From positions 1 to 44,636 of IMG/VR virus record IMGVR_UViG_3300006305_000003: 44,636 nucleotides of DNA, one strand, 5' to 3'. Positions 32,203 through 39,973 of this stretch are shown piece after piece. The translations under genes and the position numbers were made by a program. This DNA comes from a virus. Positions within the stretch are counted from its first letter, which is position 1; every line of letters starts with the position of its first letter. The notes under the pieces are model-generated. The model saw only the letters and a list, made by a program, of their open reading frames with translations. It had not been told where the DNA came from and made no database searches.

Positions 32203-35200
32203 ATGAGTGCTGTTACACAGAACGAATATACCCAGAATGACACAACAACTGTCCTTCGCAATTTTACATTTCCATATCTTAAGACCTCGGACATTAAATT
32301 AAGTCTCGATGGTGTGGCTAGTACGGCATTTACTTTGCCTAACGCAACCACAATACAATTAAATACTGCTCCTCCAGTAGGAACCAAAATCAGAATATTT
32401 AGAGAAACCGGTATTGACGATCTAACAGCAACATTTTATGCTGGATCAGCTATCAAGTCAGAAGATCTAAACGACAACTTCACACAGAACTTGTTTGTTA
32501 CACAAGAGGTAAACCAAAGATTTATCAACACTCTTGGTGGATCTATGATCGGTGACCTTAACATGGGTGAAGATTCTGAGATTATTTTTGAAGGTGCTAC
32601 TGATAACGATAATGAAACTAAATTATCAGTAGTTGATCCTACAGCAGATCAAACATACAGATTACCTAACTTAGCTCAAGGTACTTATGACTTAGTAAGT
32701 ACTGGAGATACAGGTACTGTTTCTTCAACAATGATTGCAGGCGATGCAGTCAACGGTACAAAAATAGCTGACGATTCTATAAATTCAGAACATTATGTTG
32801 ATGGATCTATAGATACAGCACATATAGCAGACTTACAAGTTACTAATGCTAAACTAGGAGCTGATGCTGTAACTGGTGCTAAACTAGCTGACGATTCTAT
32901 CGACAGTGAGCACTATGTAGACGGTAGTATAGATACTGCACATATTGGTGATGCACAAGTAACTAATGCTAAAATAGCTGACACTGCTATAAATACAGCT
33001 AAGATAGCTAACAACAGTATTATATCAGCTAAGATAGCAGATGATGCTGTAAGTACTGCTAAAATACCAGACAACGCTATTACTCAAGCTAAAATGGCAG
33101 ACGATTCTGTCGGAACTAATGAACTTGTAGATGGTAGCGTAGGTGTAGATGCACTTGCAACTAACGCTGTGACTAATGCTAAAGTAGCTGATGACGCTAT
33201 TGGCACATCTGAATTAGTCAATGACGCTGTTACTACAGTTAAGATAGCAGACAATGCTGTAACAATGGCAAAGCTGAATAGTGGTACACTGCCTTCAGAT
33301 ATAAGTATAGCAAGTGCTAACATACCAGATAGTACAATTATTACAACTGATATAGCTGATGATGCTGTTACTGTAGGAAAGATTGCTGACTCAGAACTTA
33401 AAACTCTAGCTGGTATGCAATCAGGCACAGCATCTAAACTTGCTGATAGTACAGCTCTTACAGCTGACATAGCTGATCTTAACCAGATAGATGGACTTAC
33501 AAAGCAAACTACTATATCAGATAGTGATGCCAGTTTTCCAACATCCGGAGCTGTGGTAGACTATGTTGCTGCACAGCTCGCACCGCTTGGTGGTTTTGAA
33601 GCTATTGCAAACGAACAGTCATTTCCAAACACACAGCCAGCAGCTGGTGTCGTAATCAGTATCGCTGATGCAGGCGGATTAGCAGTAAGTAGTGGTTCAG
33701 CTTCTGGTCAAACAGTAGGTGGTACTACAGTTAATATTACAGGCATTGCATCTAACTTTAACGGTACAACTGTATCTAATGGTGTACGTTTTCTTGTAAC
33801 TTCTACAGGAAGCGGACAAAACTATACTTACCACAAAGCTACACTAAACGAAGATGACTTAACAAGTCTTAGTGGTGATATAAATGACTTCGCAGAAAGA
33901 TATCGAGTTGGTTCGTCGAATCCTACAACTAACCTTGATAACGGTGATTTATTCTTTAATACTGGCACAGGTAAAATGCTCGTATATAATGGAACAAACA
34001 CTGCATGGGAAGAAGTACAATCTATAGGTAACTTCTTTATTTCTACACTTAGTCCAGCATTTGATGGTACAACACAGAACTTTACTTTAACTAACGCACC
34101 TACTAACGCAGAGCAAGTATTGCTTGTTATTAATGGTGTCGTACAGAAACCTAACTCTGGTACATCAACACCATCAGAAGGATTTGCTTTAGATGGTAGT
34201 ACACTTAAATTAGGAGCAGCTCCAGCAACAGGCGACACTTATCATGCTGTGGTTATAGGTAGTACTGTAAATATAGGTACACCAAGTAACAATACAGTAA
34301 ACTCTGCTATATTGCAGAACGGAGCAGTTACTACAACTAAGATTGCAGACGATGCAGTTAATGCTGATAAACTTGCAACTAATGCAGTAGTTAACGCTTC
34401 TGTAGATGCAAGTGCAGCAATAGCTGGTACAAAGATTTCTCCGGATTTTGGATCACAAAATATAGTTACTACAGGTCATATAGATTTACCAAGTGATTCA
34501 GAAGTAAAATTAGGTGATAACGATGACTTAGTAATCAGGCATACCAGCGGTGGTAATGCAATGATAAGAGAAAATGGTGGTGGAAATCTTAGTATACAAA
34601 CAAACGGAAATAGCATAAATTTTTATGATATTACTAATAACCGTACTATGGCATCGTTCCAAACCGATGGACAACAGTATTTTAGATATGCAGCTGGAAT
34701 AAGGTTAAAAACTTCGCACGCCGGAGTTGACATAACAGGAACATGTGCAGTAGCTGGAGACATAACAGTAACAGGAACAGTTGATGGTAAGAATGTATCA
34801 AGTCTAATACAGCATGTACATCAAGATACAACACCACAACTAGGCGGTAACTTAGATGTAAATGGAGCTAATATTGTATTTCCAGATAGCTCTACTGCTG
34901 GTACTAATTTAAACAGATTAAAATTTGGTGCAGGCACAGATTTACAAATTTATCACGATGGTACAGAAAACAGGGTTGCAAGTTCTTCTGGAATAAATCA
35001 TAGAATTACAACAGATCAGTTAATAGTTAACAATGCAGCTAATAACGAAGAAATGTTTAAGGCTATTGGTAATGGAGCTTGCGAACTCTATTTTGATGCA
35101 GTAAAGAAAGCAGAGACAGTAACGGGTGGCTTTACAGTTACAGGAACTTGCACAGCTACAGCTTTTGCTGGTGATGGTTCTGCATTGACAGGTGTATCAG

Positions 35201-35529
35201 CATTTGTTAGCGGTATGATAATGATGTACAATAGTACAACTGCTCCATCTGGTTGGTACTTGTGTGACGGTAATAATGGTACACCAGATCTAAGAGATAG
35301 GTTTATAGTTGGTGCTGGTAGCACTTACTCTGTAGGAGATACAGGTGGTTCTGCTACTGTTACAGTATCAGGAACTACTGATGGACATAATACACCAATT
35401 AGTGCTAGTAATCAGATGCGTTTGCAACCAATATCTGGACAGTTTGATAACAACCATACCCACAACTTCTCAGGATCAGGTGATAATAGACCTCCTTATT
35501 ATGCACTTACATATATTATGAAATCATAA
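32203..35529 (+). CDS. Tail fibre protein 1 with T7 gp17-type anchor and tail-collar tip (1108 aa)
   Basis: This protein probably binds the host surface. Residues 1-120 match the T7 gp17 N-terminal anchor: NEYTQNDTTTVLRNFTFPYL, KTSDIKLSLDG, TKIRIFRETGIDDL and SEDLNDNFTQNLFVTQEVNQ. Residues about 180-370 are short imperfect repeats of the IADDAVTTAKI type, typical of a trimeric fibre shaft. A middle region carries beta-rich modules, including WEEVQSIGNFFI and DIDLP. The last 100 residues form a phage tail-collar domain (MYNSTTAPSGWYLCDGNNGT, PDLRDRFIVGAG, then NHTHNFSGSGDNRPPYYALT). T7 gp17 is 553 aa. A GDGSAL-type element occurs before the tip. Confidence 0.92.
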   Translation: MSAVTQNEYTQNDTTTVLRNFTFPYLKTSDIKLSLDGVASTAFTLPNATTIQLNTAPPVGTKIRIFRETGIDDLTATFYAGSAIKSEDLNDNFTQNLFVTQEVNQRFINTLGGSMIGDLNMGEDSEIIFEGATDNDNETKLSVVDPTADQTYRLPNLAQGTYDLVSTGDTGTVSSTMIAGDAVNGTKIADDSINSEHYVDGSIDTAHIADLQVTNAKLGADAVTGAKLADDSIDSEHYVDGSIDTAHIGDAQVTNAKIADTAINTAKIANNSIISAKIADDAVSTAKIPDNAITQAKMADDSVGTNELVDGSVGVDALATNAVTNAKVADDAIGTSELVNDAVTTVKIADNAVTMAKLNSGTLPSDISIASANIPDSTIITTDIADDAVTVGKIADSELKTLAGMQSGTASKLADSTALTADIADLNQIDGLTKQTTISDSDASFPTSGAVVDYVAAQLAPLGGFEAIANEQSFPNTQPAAGVVISIADAGGLAVSSGSASGQTVGGTTVNITGIASNFNGTTVSNGVRFLVTSTGSGQNYTYHKATLNEDDLTSLSGDINDFAERYRVGSSNPTTNLDNGDLFFNTGTGKMLVYNGTNTAWEEVQSIGNFFISTLSPAFDGTTQNFTLTNAPTNAEQVLLVINGVVQKPNSGTSTPSEGFALDGSTLKLGAAPATGDTYHAVVIGSTVNIGTPSNNTVNSAILQNGAVTTTKIADDAVNADKLATNAVVNASVDASAAIAGTKISPDFGSQNIVTTGHIDLPSDSEVKLGDNDDLVIRHTSGGNAMIRENGGGNLSIQTNGNSINFYDITNNRTMASFQTDGQQYFRYAAGIRLKTSHAGVDITGTCAVAGDITVTGTVDGKNVSSLIQHVHQDTTPQLGGNLDVNGANIVFPDSSTAGTNLNRLKFGAGTDLQIYHDGTENRVASSSGINHRITTDQLIVNNAANNEEMFKAIGNGACELYFDAVKKAETVTGGFTVTGTCTATAFAGDGSALTGVSAFVSGMIMMYNSTTAPSGWYLCDGNNGTPDLRDRFIVGAGSTYSVGDTGGSATVTVSGTTDGHNTPISASNQMRLQPISGQFDNNHTHNFSGSGDNRPPYYALTYIMKS

Positions 35530-37355
35530 TGACATTAACACAAGTAACTAAGGCTGGTCTACATGAGATAGCTCTGGACCATGTCTTTACAATAGGTGCT
35601 AGCGGTACTAGTGCCTACACATTTCAAGGAGAAGGGTTGAATGGCACTGTCAACAACCCTACTCTCTATCTTACAAGAGGTAAAACATATAGGTTTGAGA
35701 ACGGTACAGGTGCTCATCCTTTACGTATACAAAGCGTATCAGGATCAACTGGTACTGCATATAATACTGGCGTAACTAATAACAATACAACTGGTACAGT
35801 TATTGTAGAAGTACAGCATGATGCTCCTGATGTTTTATACTATCAGTGTACAGCTCACCCTGCAATGAATGGTATACTATATATTACTGGTGCACTTGCA
35901 GACGGTGGTGTAACTACAGCTAAAATAGCTGACGATGCAGTAGATAATGACAAGTTAGCTAACTCTGTTGTAGCAGCTATAGCAGCAAACACAGCTAAGA
36001 CTAGCAACGCTACACATACTGGTGATGTAACTGGATCTACGTCTTTGACTATAGCAGACGAAGCAGTAACATTAGCCAAACTAGAACATGGCACATCATC
36101 TAACGATGGGAAGTTTCTACGTGCAAACAACGGAGCAGATCCTACATTTGAAACTGTAGATTTTACAACCTTAAATGCTAGTAATCTGACATCAGGCACA
36201 GTTCCAGATGCTAGATTTCCAGCTACATTACCGGCAGCAAGTGGTGCTAACTTAACTAACTTGCCTGCTGCAAACTTGACTGGTACATTACCAGCAATTA
36301 GTGGTGCAAACCTTACTGGAATTGCAACAGCCGTAACAGCTATAAATACTCAAAGTAGTGCTTATACTTTAGTCGCTAGTGATGCAGGGAAAGCTATAAA
36401 CTTATCTGGAGACATTACCATACCAAATAATGTTTTTTCTGCTGGTGAAAAAATAATTCTTGTTAATAATAGTTCAAGCTTTAAAAATCTTTTTACAGCA
36501 TCAGGTCTAACTATATATAATACTAATGACGCTACTTACCCTACTGGAAATAATACTATACCAGCTAGAGGTTTTTGTACTGTATTTTTTATAGGTGCTA
36601 GTACTGCCTATATAGAAGGTAAAGTAGACATTGTACCAACATTTGAAGCAAGTAATAACTCTACAAATATAGTTTTATCAAGTGTATTTGGTTCAAATTG
36701 GAGTGCTAATATAGCAAAAATATACAACATTCCAAGCGGAGTTACAGTTGGTGGAACTAATGCTGGAGGTTCAGCTATATTAGTTTCTTCTGGTATGAGT
36801 GGTACACTAACAGTAAATGTATCAGGAACTGTAATAGGAAAAGGTGGTAATGGCGGTGATGGTGGTTTAGGTAACCAAGCCAACGTAACTAGCCCTCAAA
36901 ATGGTGCCGGTGGTCAAGCTGGTGGTAACGGAATACAAGTAGATAGTGCAAACGTAACAATAAACAACCTCTCAGGTGGTCAGATTTCTGGCGGCGGAGG
37001 AGGCGGCGGCGGCGGTGGTGCCGGTCGAACAGGACAGCAACTGTCTTACTTCTACGGTGGCCGTGGTGGTGACGGTGGTGCCGGCCAAGGCTACAACCAA
37101 AACCAGAGTAATGGTGCTTCTGGACAAAGTGGTAATTACAATATAGGTGGTACTGGTGGTACTGGTGGTAATGGTGGTACCCTTGGTAATGCTGGTACTT
37201 CTGGTTCTACTGGTGGTAATGCTACGTATAATAGTAACTTCGGTCCCGGATCAGGTGGAAGTGGTGGTGCTGCTGGAAAAGCTATTTGGAGTAATAACAG
37301 CAACTCATGGACAAACGGTACAACAGCCGGAACTTATCATGGAAGCTATACCTAA
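35529..37355 (+). CDS. Tail fibre or adhesin 2 with cupredoxin-like N-terminus and polyglycine C-terminus (608 aa)
   Basis: Residues about 12-120 form a cupredoxin-like domain with YLTRGKTYRFENGTGAHPLR and VLYYQCTAHPAMNGILY. His63, Cys107, His110 and Met113 match the type I copper ligand pattern. Residues 123-195 carry the same IADDAV..AKL shaft repeats as fibre 1. A long beta-rich middle follows. From about residue 430 the chain is extremely Gly-rich (KGGNGGDGGLGN, a run of Gly near 36990-37020, GGTGGTGGNGGT), as in polyglycine-helix adhesins of some T4-like phages. It follows fibre 1 with a TAATG overlap and probably is the second receptor-binding protein. Confidence 0.85.
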   Translation: MTLTQVTKAGLHEIALDHVFTIGASGTSAYTFQGEGLNGTVNNPTLYLTRGKTYRFENGTGAHPLRIQSVSGSTGTAYNTGVTNNNTTGTVIVEVQHDAPDVLYYQCTAHPAMNGILYITGALADGGVTTAKIADDAVDNDKLANSVVAAIAANTAKTSNATHTGDVTGSTSLTIADEAVTLAKLEHGTSSNDGKFLRANNGADPTFETVDFTTLNASNLTSGTVPDARFPATLPAASGANLTNLPAANLTGTLPAISGANLTGIATAVTAINTQSSAYTLVASDAGKAINLSGDITIPNNVFSAGEKIILVNNSSSFKNLFTASGLTIYNTNDATYPTGNNTIPARGFCTVFFIGASTAYIEGKVDIVPTFEASNNSTNIVLSSVFGSNWSANIAKIYNIPSGVTVGGTNAGGSAILVSSGMSGTLTVNVSGTVIGKGGNGGDGGLGNQANVTSPQNGAGGQAGGNGIQVDSANVTINNLSGGQISGGGGGGGGGGAGRTGQQLSYFYGGRGGDGGAGQGYNQNQSNGASGQSGNYNIGGTGGTGGNGGTLGNAGTSGSTGGNATYNSNFGPGSGGSGGAAGKAIWSNNSNSWTNGTTAGTYHGSYT

Positions 37356-37740
37356 TATAGTAATACCTAAAGTTGAAAAGATAGAAACAATATCTATACC
37401 TTTACCTACAGCTGACGTACCATACTATGAACCTATGGTAGTTCCTCCGAGCGATCTACGAGATCATGAAGAGGAACCAGTCAAGACTGTAGAAGAAACA
37501 CCCGAACCACCTACCCTTAAGATACCGTTTATTAAACAGCCAGTACCTCAACCTTCTGCGGAAGTTGTAGTTGCTGCTGTTACAACGGCAGTTACAGCTG
37601 TGGCTGCTACAACGCTAACACAGCCTCTAATTGAAAACATTAGAAAAAGAGCACAAAAATTTATACAAGGTAAAATAAACAAATGGAGACAAAACCGCCA
37701 GAAAAGAAAGGACTCCTCACAAAGCTCAAAGAAAACGTAG
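37339..37740 (+). CDS. Proline-rich protein with C-terminal membrane helix (133 aa)
   Basis: The ATG at 37339 lies inside the end of fibre 2. The frame is open further upstream, but that part reads the Gly-rich coding sequence in another frame and is not real. The product starts with MEAIPNIVIPKVEKIETISI, has PTADVPYYEPMVVPPSDLR, an acidic Pro-rich stretch, a hydrophobic helix AEVVVAAVTTAVTAVAATTL and a basic tail (KRAQKFIQGKINKWRQNRQK). This pattern matches, from memory, a protein found near the fibre genes of cyanophages. The membrane helix and basic tail predict a membrane-anchored protein. Function unknown. Confidence 0.7.
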   Translation: MEAIPNIVIPKVEKIETISIPLPTADVPYYEPMVVPPSDLRDHEEEPVKTVEETPEPPTLKIPFIKQPVPQPSAEVVVAAVTTAVTAVAATTLTQPLIENIRKRAQKFIQGKINKWRQNRQKRKDSSQSSKKT

Positions 37741-37976
37741 ATGACCATGAAGAGCAGATGGCAGTACTAGGTGCAGCAGTGCGTTTAGGTGTTGTTATCT
37801 GGTCCGGGTTTATTATTACATTAAGTTATGTTGAGCTGCCTATGGTTAAAAAGTCAGCTACGGCAGGCGATATCACGTTCGTGGCTTCGATTTTTACTGG
37901 AGCATTAGCTACGTTCGGCTTGTCTACTGGTAATGGTAAAAAAGATAAGAAAGAACCTACTACACCAAAGAAATGA
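37683..37976 (+). CDS. Small two-helix membrane protein, holin candidate (97 aa)
   Basis: The 97 aa product has two hydrophobic segments (LGAAVRLGVVIWSGFIITLS and ITFVASIFTGALATFGLS), a charged N-terminus (METKPPEKKGLLTKLKENVDD) and a Lys-rich C-terminus (NGKKDKKEPTTPKK). This size and layout fit a class II holin, and the VRLGVVIWSGF segment occurs in small cyanophage proteins I remember. No endolysin is recognisable next to it, so the role is an inference. It overlaps both neighbours. Confidence 0.6.
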   Translation: METKPPEKKGLLTKLKENVDDHEEQMAVLGAAVRLGVVIWSGFIITLSYVELPMVKKSATAGDITFVASIFTGALATFGLSTGNGKKDKKEPTTPKK

Positions 37977-38329
37977 AAAAATGGATTCTTCTCTTAGCAT
38001 TGTTGTCACCCGCAATAGCAAGAGCAAACACTGTCACGCCTCAGTTTACAACAGGGTCGATGCAGTCAACGACAACAACACAACAAACAATAACAGAAAC
38101 GATAGAGCACGACGTACTCGGAGCAGAAGTCAAAACTTGGGCTGGAACAAATATTACACCCAGTGGTGCGATTGGTGCAACCGATACAACCTATTCAGTT
38201 ACAACAGGTGCAACAGAATGGGATCTTTCAATAACAACGAGAGAAGCAGGCACAATCGAAACAATAACAATAGACAGAACTATCGAAACAGATTCTACTA
38301 CCAATTCTTACTCTATCTTCTCGCAATAA
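37973..38329 (+). CDS. Exported Thr-rich protein with signal peptide (118 aa)
   Basis: The product begins with a clear signal peptide (MKKWILLLALLSPAIARA, predicted cut after Ala18). The mature part is extremely Thr-rich (TTTTQQTITETIEHDVLG, ITTREAGTIETITIDRTIET) and beta-like, with no Cys. It starts in an ATGA overlap with the holin candidate. In the same region another gene starts in a different frame (38218), giving 112 nt of double coding. Periplasmic or outer-surface location is predicted. Role unknown, possibly in lysis or superinfection control. Confidence 0.65.
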   Translation: MKKWILLLALLSPAIARANTVTPQFTTGSMQSTTTTQQTITETIEHDVLGAEVKTWAGTNITPSGAIGATDTTYSVTTGATEWDLSITTREAGTIETITIDRTIETDSTTNSYSIFSQ

Positions 38330-38823
38330 GTACACCTGTATTTGCTGAAGGAGAAGATACAAATGTAAGTAATCCTGTAGCAGCTGCGACTGGTAACGTA
38401 ACTAATCAGGCTGTACAATTTCAAAACAATGGTGCATCGTCACGTCAGATATATGGTCCTAACATACAATGTAATGGATCTACTATGACGTTTAGTCCCT
38501 TTTATATGGGCAATCATACGAAACCATTAGATGAATTTATGCAGCCTACAAGTTACACACTAGCAGAAAACTGGGGGTTCCAAGTTAACTTTATGGTTCC
38601 ACTAGATAAGTCAGGATATAAACAGTGTAAAGAAATGGCGAAAAGATACGAAGAAAAGATGAAGCTCGAGTATGAAATTACACGAGCACATAAATGTGCA
38701 GACTTAATGAAAAAAGGTTTTATGTATAGACCCGGCTCAGATAATTATAAAATGTGTCAGGATATAGTACCTATTGTTAAAGTCAAGCCACCTAAAAAAG
38801 AAAAGAAATTTTTATTATTTTAA
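38218..38823 (+). CDS. Exported cyanophage-type protein overlapping the previous gene (201 aa)
   Basis: The C-terminal 150 residues match, from memory, a protein of cyanomyoviruses with a GPNIQCNGSTMTFSPF-type segment, a VNFMVPLDKS.. segment and an end like KLEYEITRAHKCADLMKKG then YKMCQDIVPIVKVK. The frame is open from 37933, but that early part shadows the preceding gene. The ATG at 38218, with AGGTG seven nt upstream, gives a long Asn/Arg-rich n-region, then the hydrophobic FLLYLLAISTPVFA and a cut before EGEDT. It would be an exported protein with several Cys. Alternatively it might be made by frameshifting from the gene at 37973, but no slippery site is visible. Confidence 0.65.
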   Translation: MGSFNNNERSRHNRNNNNRQNYRNRFYYQFLLYLLAISTPVFAEGEDTNVSNPVAAATGNVTNQAVQFQNNGASSRQIYGPNIQCNGSTMTFSPFYMGNHTKPLDEFMQPTSYTLAENWGFQVNFMVPLDKSGYKQCKEMAKRYEEKMKLEYEITRAHKCADLMKKGFMYRPGSDNYKMCQDIVPIVKVKPPKKEKKFLLF

Positions 38824-38976
38824 ATGAGCACACTATCAAAAATTATAGCAGACAGAGAAATTGCTGCAACAAAAGCTGAATTAGAAGCTAAAAGAAAGCC
38901 TAAGAAAAAGGCTGCAAAGCGAGACGAGAACGGACGCTATGTTAAAAAAGAAGTAGTTACACCCGGAGAAGAATAA
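38824..38976 (+). CDS. Small Lys-rich helical protein (50 aa)
   Basis: The product starts MSTLSKIIADREIAATKAEL and continues with a Lys-rich helix (EAKRKPKKKAAKRDENG) and a short end (KKEVVTPGEE). The frame directly follows the previous stop and is coupled to the next gene by TAATG. No family recognised, and DNA contact during packaging is a guess from position and charge. Confidence 0.55.
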   Translation: MSTLSKIIADREIAATKAELEAKRKPKKKAAKRDENGRYVKKEVVTPGEE

Positions 38977-39134
38977 TGTTTGCACTACTAAAACCATTAG
39001 TTCTAACAGGACTAAAAAGCGACAAGTTTAAGAAGTTTGTAGTTGATCTACTCGAAAAGTTAGTTGAGTCTACAGATAACGAACTTGATGACAGAGCATT
39101 ACAGATAGTTAAAAAAGGACTAGACATCGAATGA
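38976..39134 (+). CDS. Small conserved protein before the small terminase (52 aa)
   Basis: The product begins MFALLKPLVLTGLKSDKFKK, continues FVVDLLEKLVESTDNELDDR and ends IVKKGLDIE. Similar short proteins with LVESTDN.LDDRAL occur in cyanophages near the terminase genes, as far as I remember. It is amphipathic and helical. The TGA overlaps the next ATG (ATGA). Confidence 0.6.
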   Translation: MFALLKPLVLTGLKSDKFKKFVVDLLEKLVESTDNELDDRALQIVKKGLDIE

Positions 39135-39400
39135 ATGAAACCACAAGGGTAATACCTAAGAAAGCAGACGAAGAAAGTTTTAATGAACTGCACTACCTTG
39201 TCACCCAAGAATTTTTACGTTTAATAAAATGTGGCGAAGCAAAGACAGCAGATCTAAAAGCCGCATGTGATTGGCTAAAAACTAACGACATCACAGGTGT
39301 TGCCCTTGAGGGTAGTCCCTTAGATAGGTTAGCGTCAGTCATACCAAAAGTAGATCCATCTTTAGTTAAATCTAGATTATATGGCAAGAACCGGACCTAA
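39131..39400 (+). CDS. Terminase small subunit / DNA maturase A (gp18-like)
   Basis: The 89 aa product has exactly the length of T7 gp18 and lies a few genes before the large terminase. Its helical segments NELHYLVTQEFLRLIKCGEA, KTADLKAACDWLKTNDI and the C-terminal PLDRLASVIPKVD fit the T7-like small terminase fold seen in cyanopodoviruses, which recognises concatemer DNA for packaging. Pairwise identity with T7 must be low, so the call rests on fold, length and position. It overlaps the next gene by 20 nt. Confidence 0.72.
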   Translation: MNETTRVIPKKADEESFNELHYLVTQEFLRLIKCGEAKTADLKAACDWLKTNDITGVALEGSPLDRLASVIPKVDPSLVKSRLYGKNRT

Positions 39401-39647
39401 GCTGAGTCCTAATCCCGGACGAACAGCACGATTCTATAGAAAGAATAAGAAGTCACGTATGAAGCATAGGCGTACAAACAGAGCGATCAATAGTACACCA
39501 GCTAAGAAAGCATACAGACGTGACCTAATGAAGATACGTAGAGAACGCAAGCCCGGACCACAGACAGATATGTCACATAAAGGTGGAAAGATCGTTGCAG
39601 AATCACGTAAAGCAAACCGAGGTAGAGGCGGAGCAAGAAGAACTTAA
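39381..39647 (+). CDS. Highly basic phage protein of unknown function (88 aa)
   Basis: The product is dense in Arg and Lys: SPNPGRTARFYRKNKKSR then KAYRRDLMKIRRERKPGPQ and an end SHKGGKIVAESRKANRGRGG. The C-terminal pattern D.SHK.GKIV.E.R..NR.RGG is shared, from memory, with small proteins beside HNH and terminase genes in many phages. DNA binding during packaging is the obvious inference. A TAATG overlap couples it to the HNH gene. Confidence 0.65.
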   Translation: MARTGPKLSPNPGRTARFYRKNKKSRMKHRRTNRAINSTPAKKAYRRDLMKIRRERKPGPQTDMSHKGGKIVAESRKANRGRGGARRT

Positions 39648-39973
39648 TGACACCATTACTACCAAACCCTGATTACTATTTACACAATTTAATAACCATG
39701 ACAAGTTCAGAATCTAAACGGCTCTGGAGAAGAGCTATCAAAGAGCACTTCGATTGTCAATGCGTTTATTGCGGAGAATTTCATGAATTACACAACCTTA
39801 CAATCGACCATGTACGACCCAAATGCAAGGGAGGTACAGATACAACGACGAATGTTGTACCCTCGTGTCGACGATGCAATCAGGACAAAGGTAGTAGAGA
39901 ATGGCTCGACTGGATGAGAGCCACATTTGGTCAAACAGACCGAGAACATAAAATCTTATCACACATAAAATAA
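39647..39973 (+). CDS. HNH endonuclease
   Basis: The 108 aa product has a complete zinc-HNH module: CVYC (Cys39, Cys42), the catalytic pair Asp54-His55 in TIDHVRPKCKGG, Asn69, and the second pair CRRC (Cys74, Cys77) followed by NQDKGS. An in-frame ATG at the start of MTSSESKRLW could be the true start, which would drop 17 residues. HNH proteins near terminases can assist packaging cleavage, as HK97 gp74 does, whereas others are homing enzymes. The lack of an interrupted gene here favours the former. TAATG overlap with the next gene. Confidence 0.9.
   Translation: MTPLLPNPDYYLHNLITMTSSESKRLWRRAIKEHFDCQCVYCGEFHELHNLTIDHVRPKCKGGTDTTTNVVPSCRRCNQDKGSREWLDWMRATFGQTDREHKILSHIK

Noticed and set aside
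32740-33290. CRISPR-like or tandem DNA repeat array
   Set aside because: The repetition is at protein level (IADDAV-type shaft units) with degenerate DNA, no unique spacers and an uninterrupted reading frame.
37147-37338. Upstream extension of the proline-rich membrane protein
   Set aside because: The extra residues (MVLVVLVVMVVPL type) are the Gly-rich fibre sequence read in another frame.
38280-38330. Frameshift from the Thr-rich exported protein into the next gene
   Set aside because: The frames would fit a -1 shift, but no slippery sequence or following structure is visible, and an ATG with a moderate ribosome site exists at 38218.
37683-38823. Spanin pair
   Set aside because: The nested arrangement is suggestive, but neither protein has a lipobox Cys or the single N-terminal anchor with periplasmic coiled coil expected for spanins.
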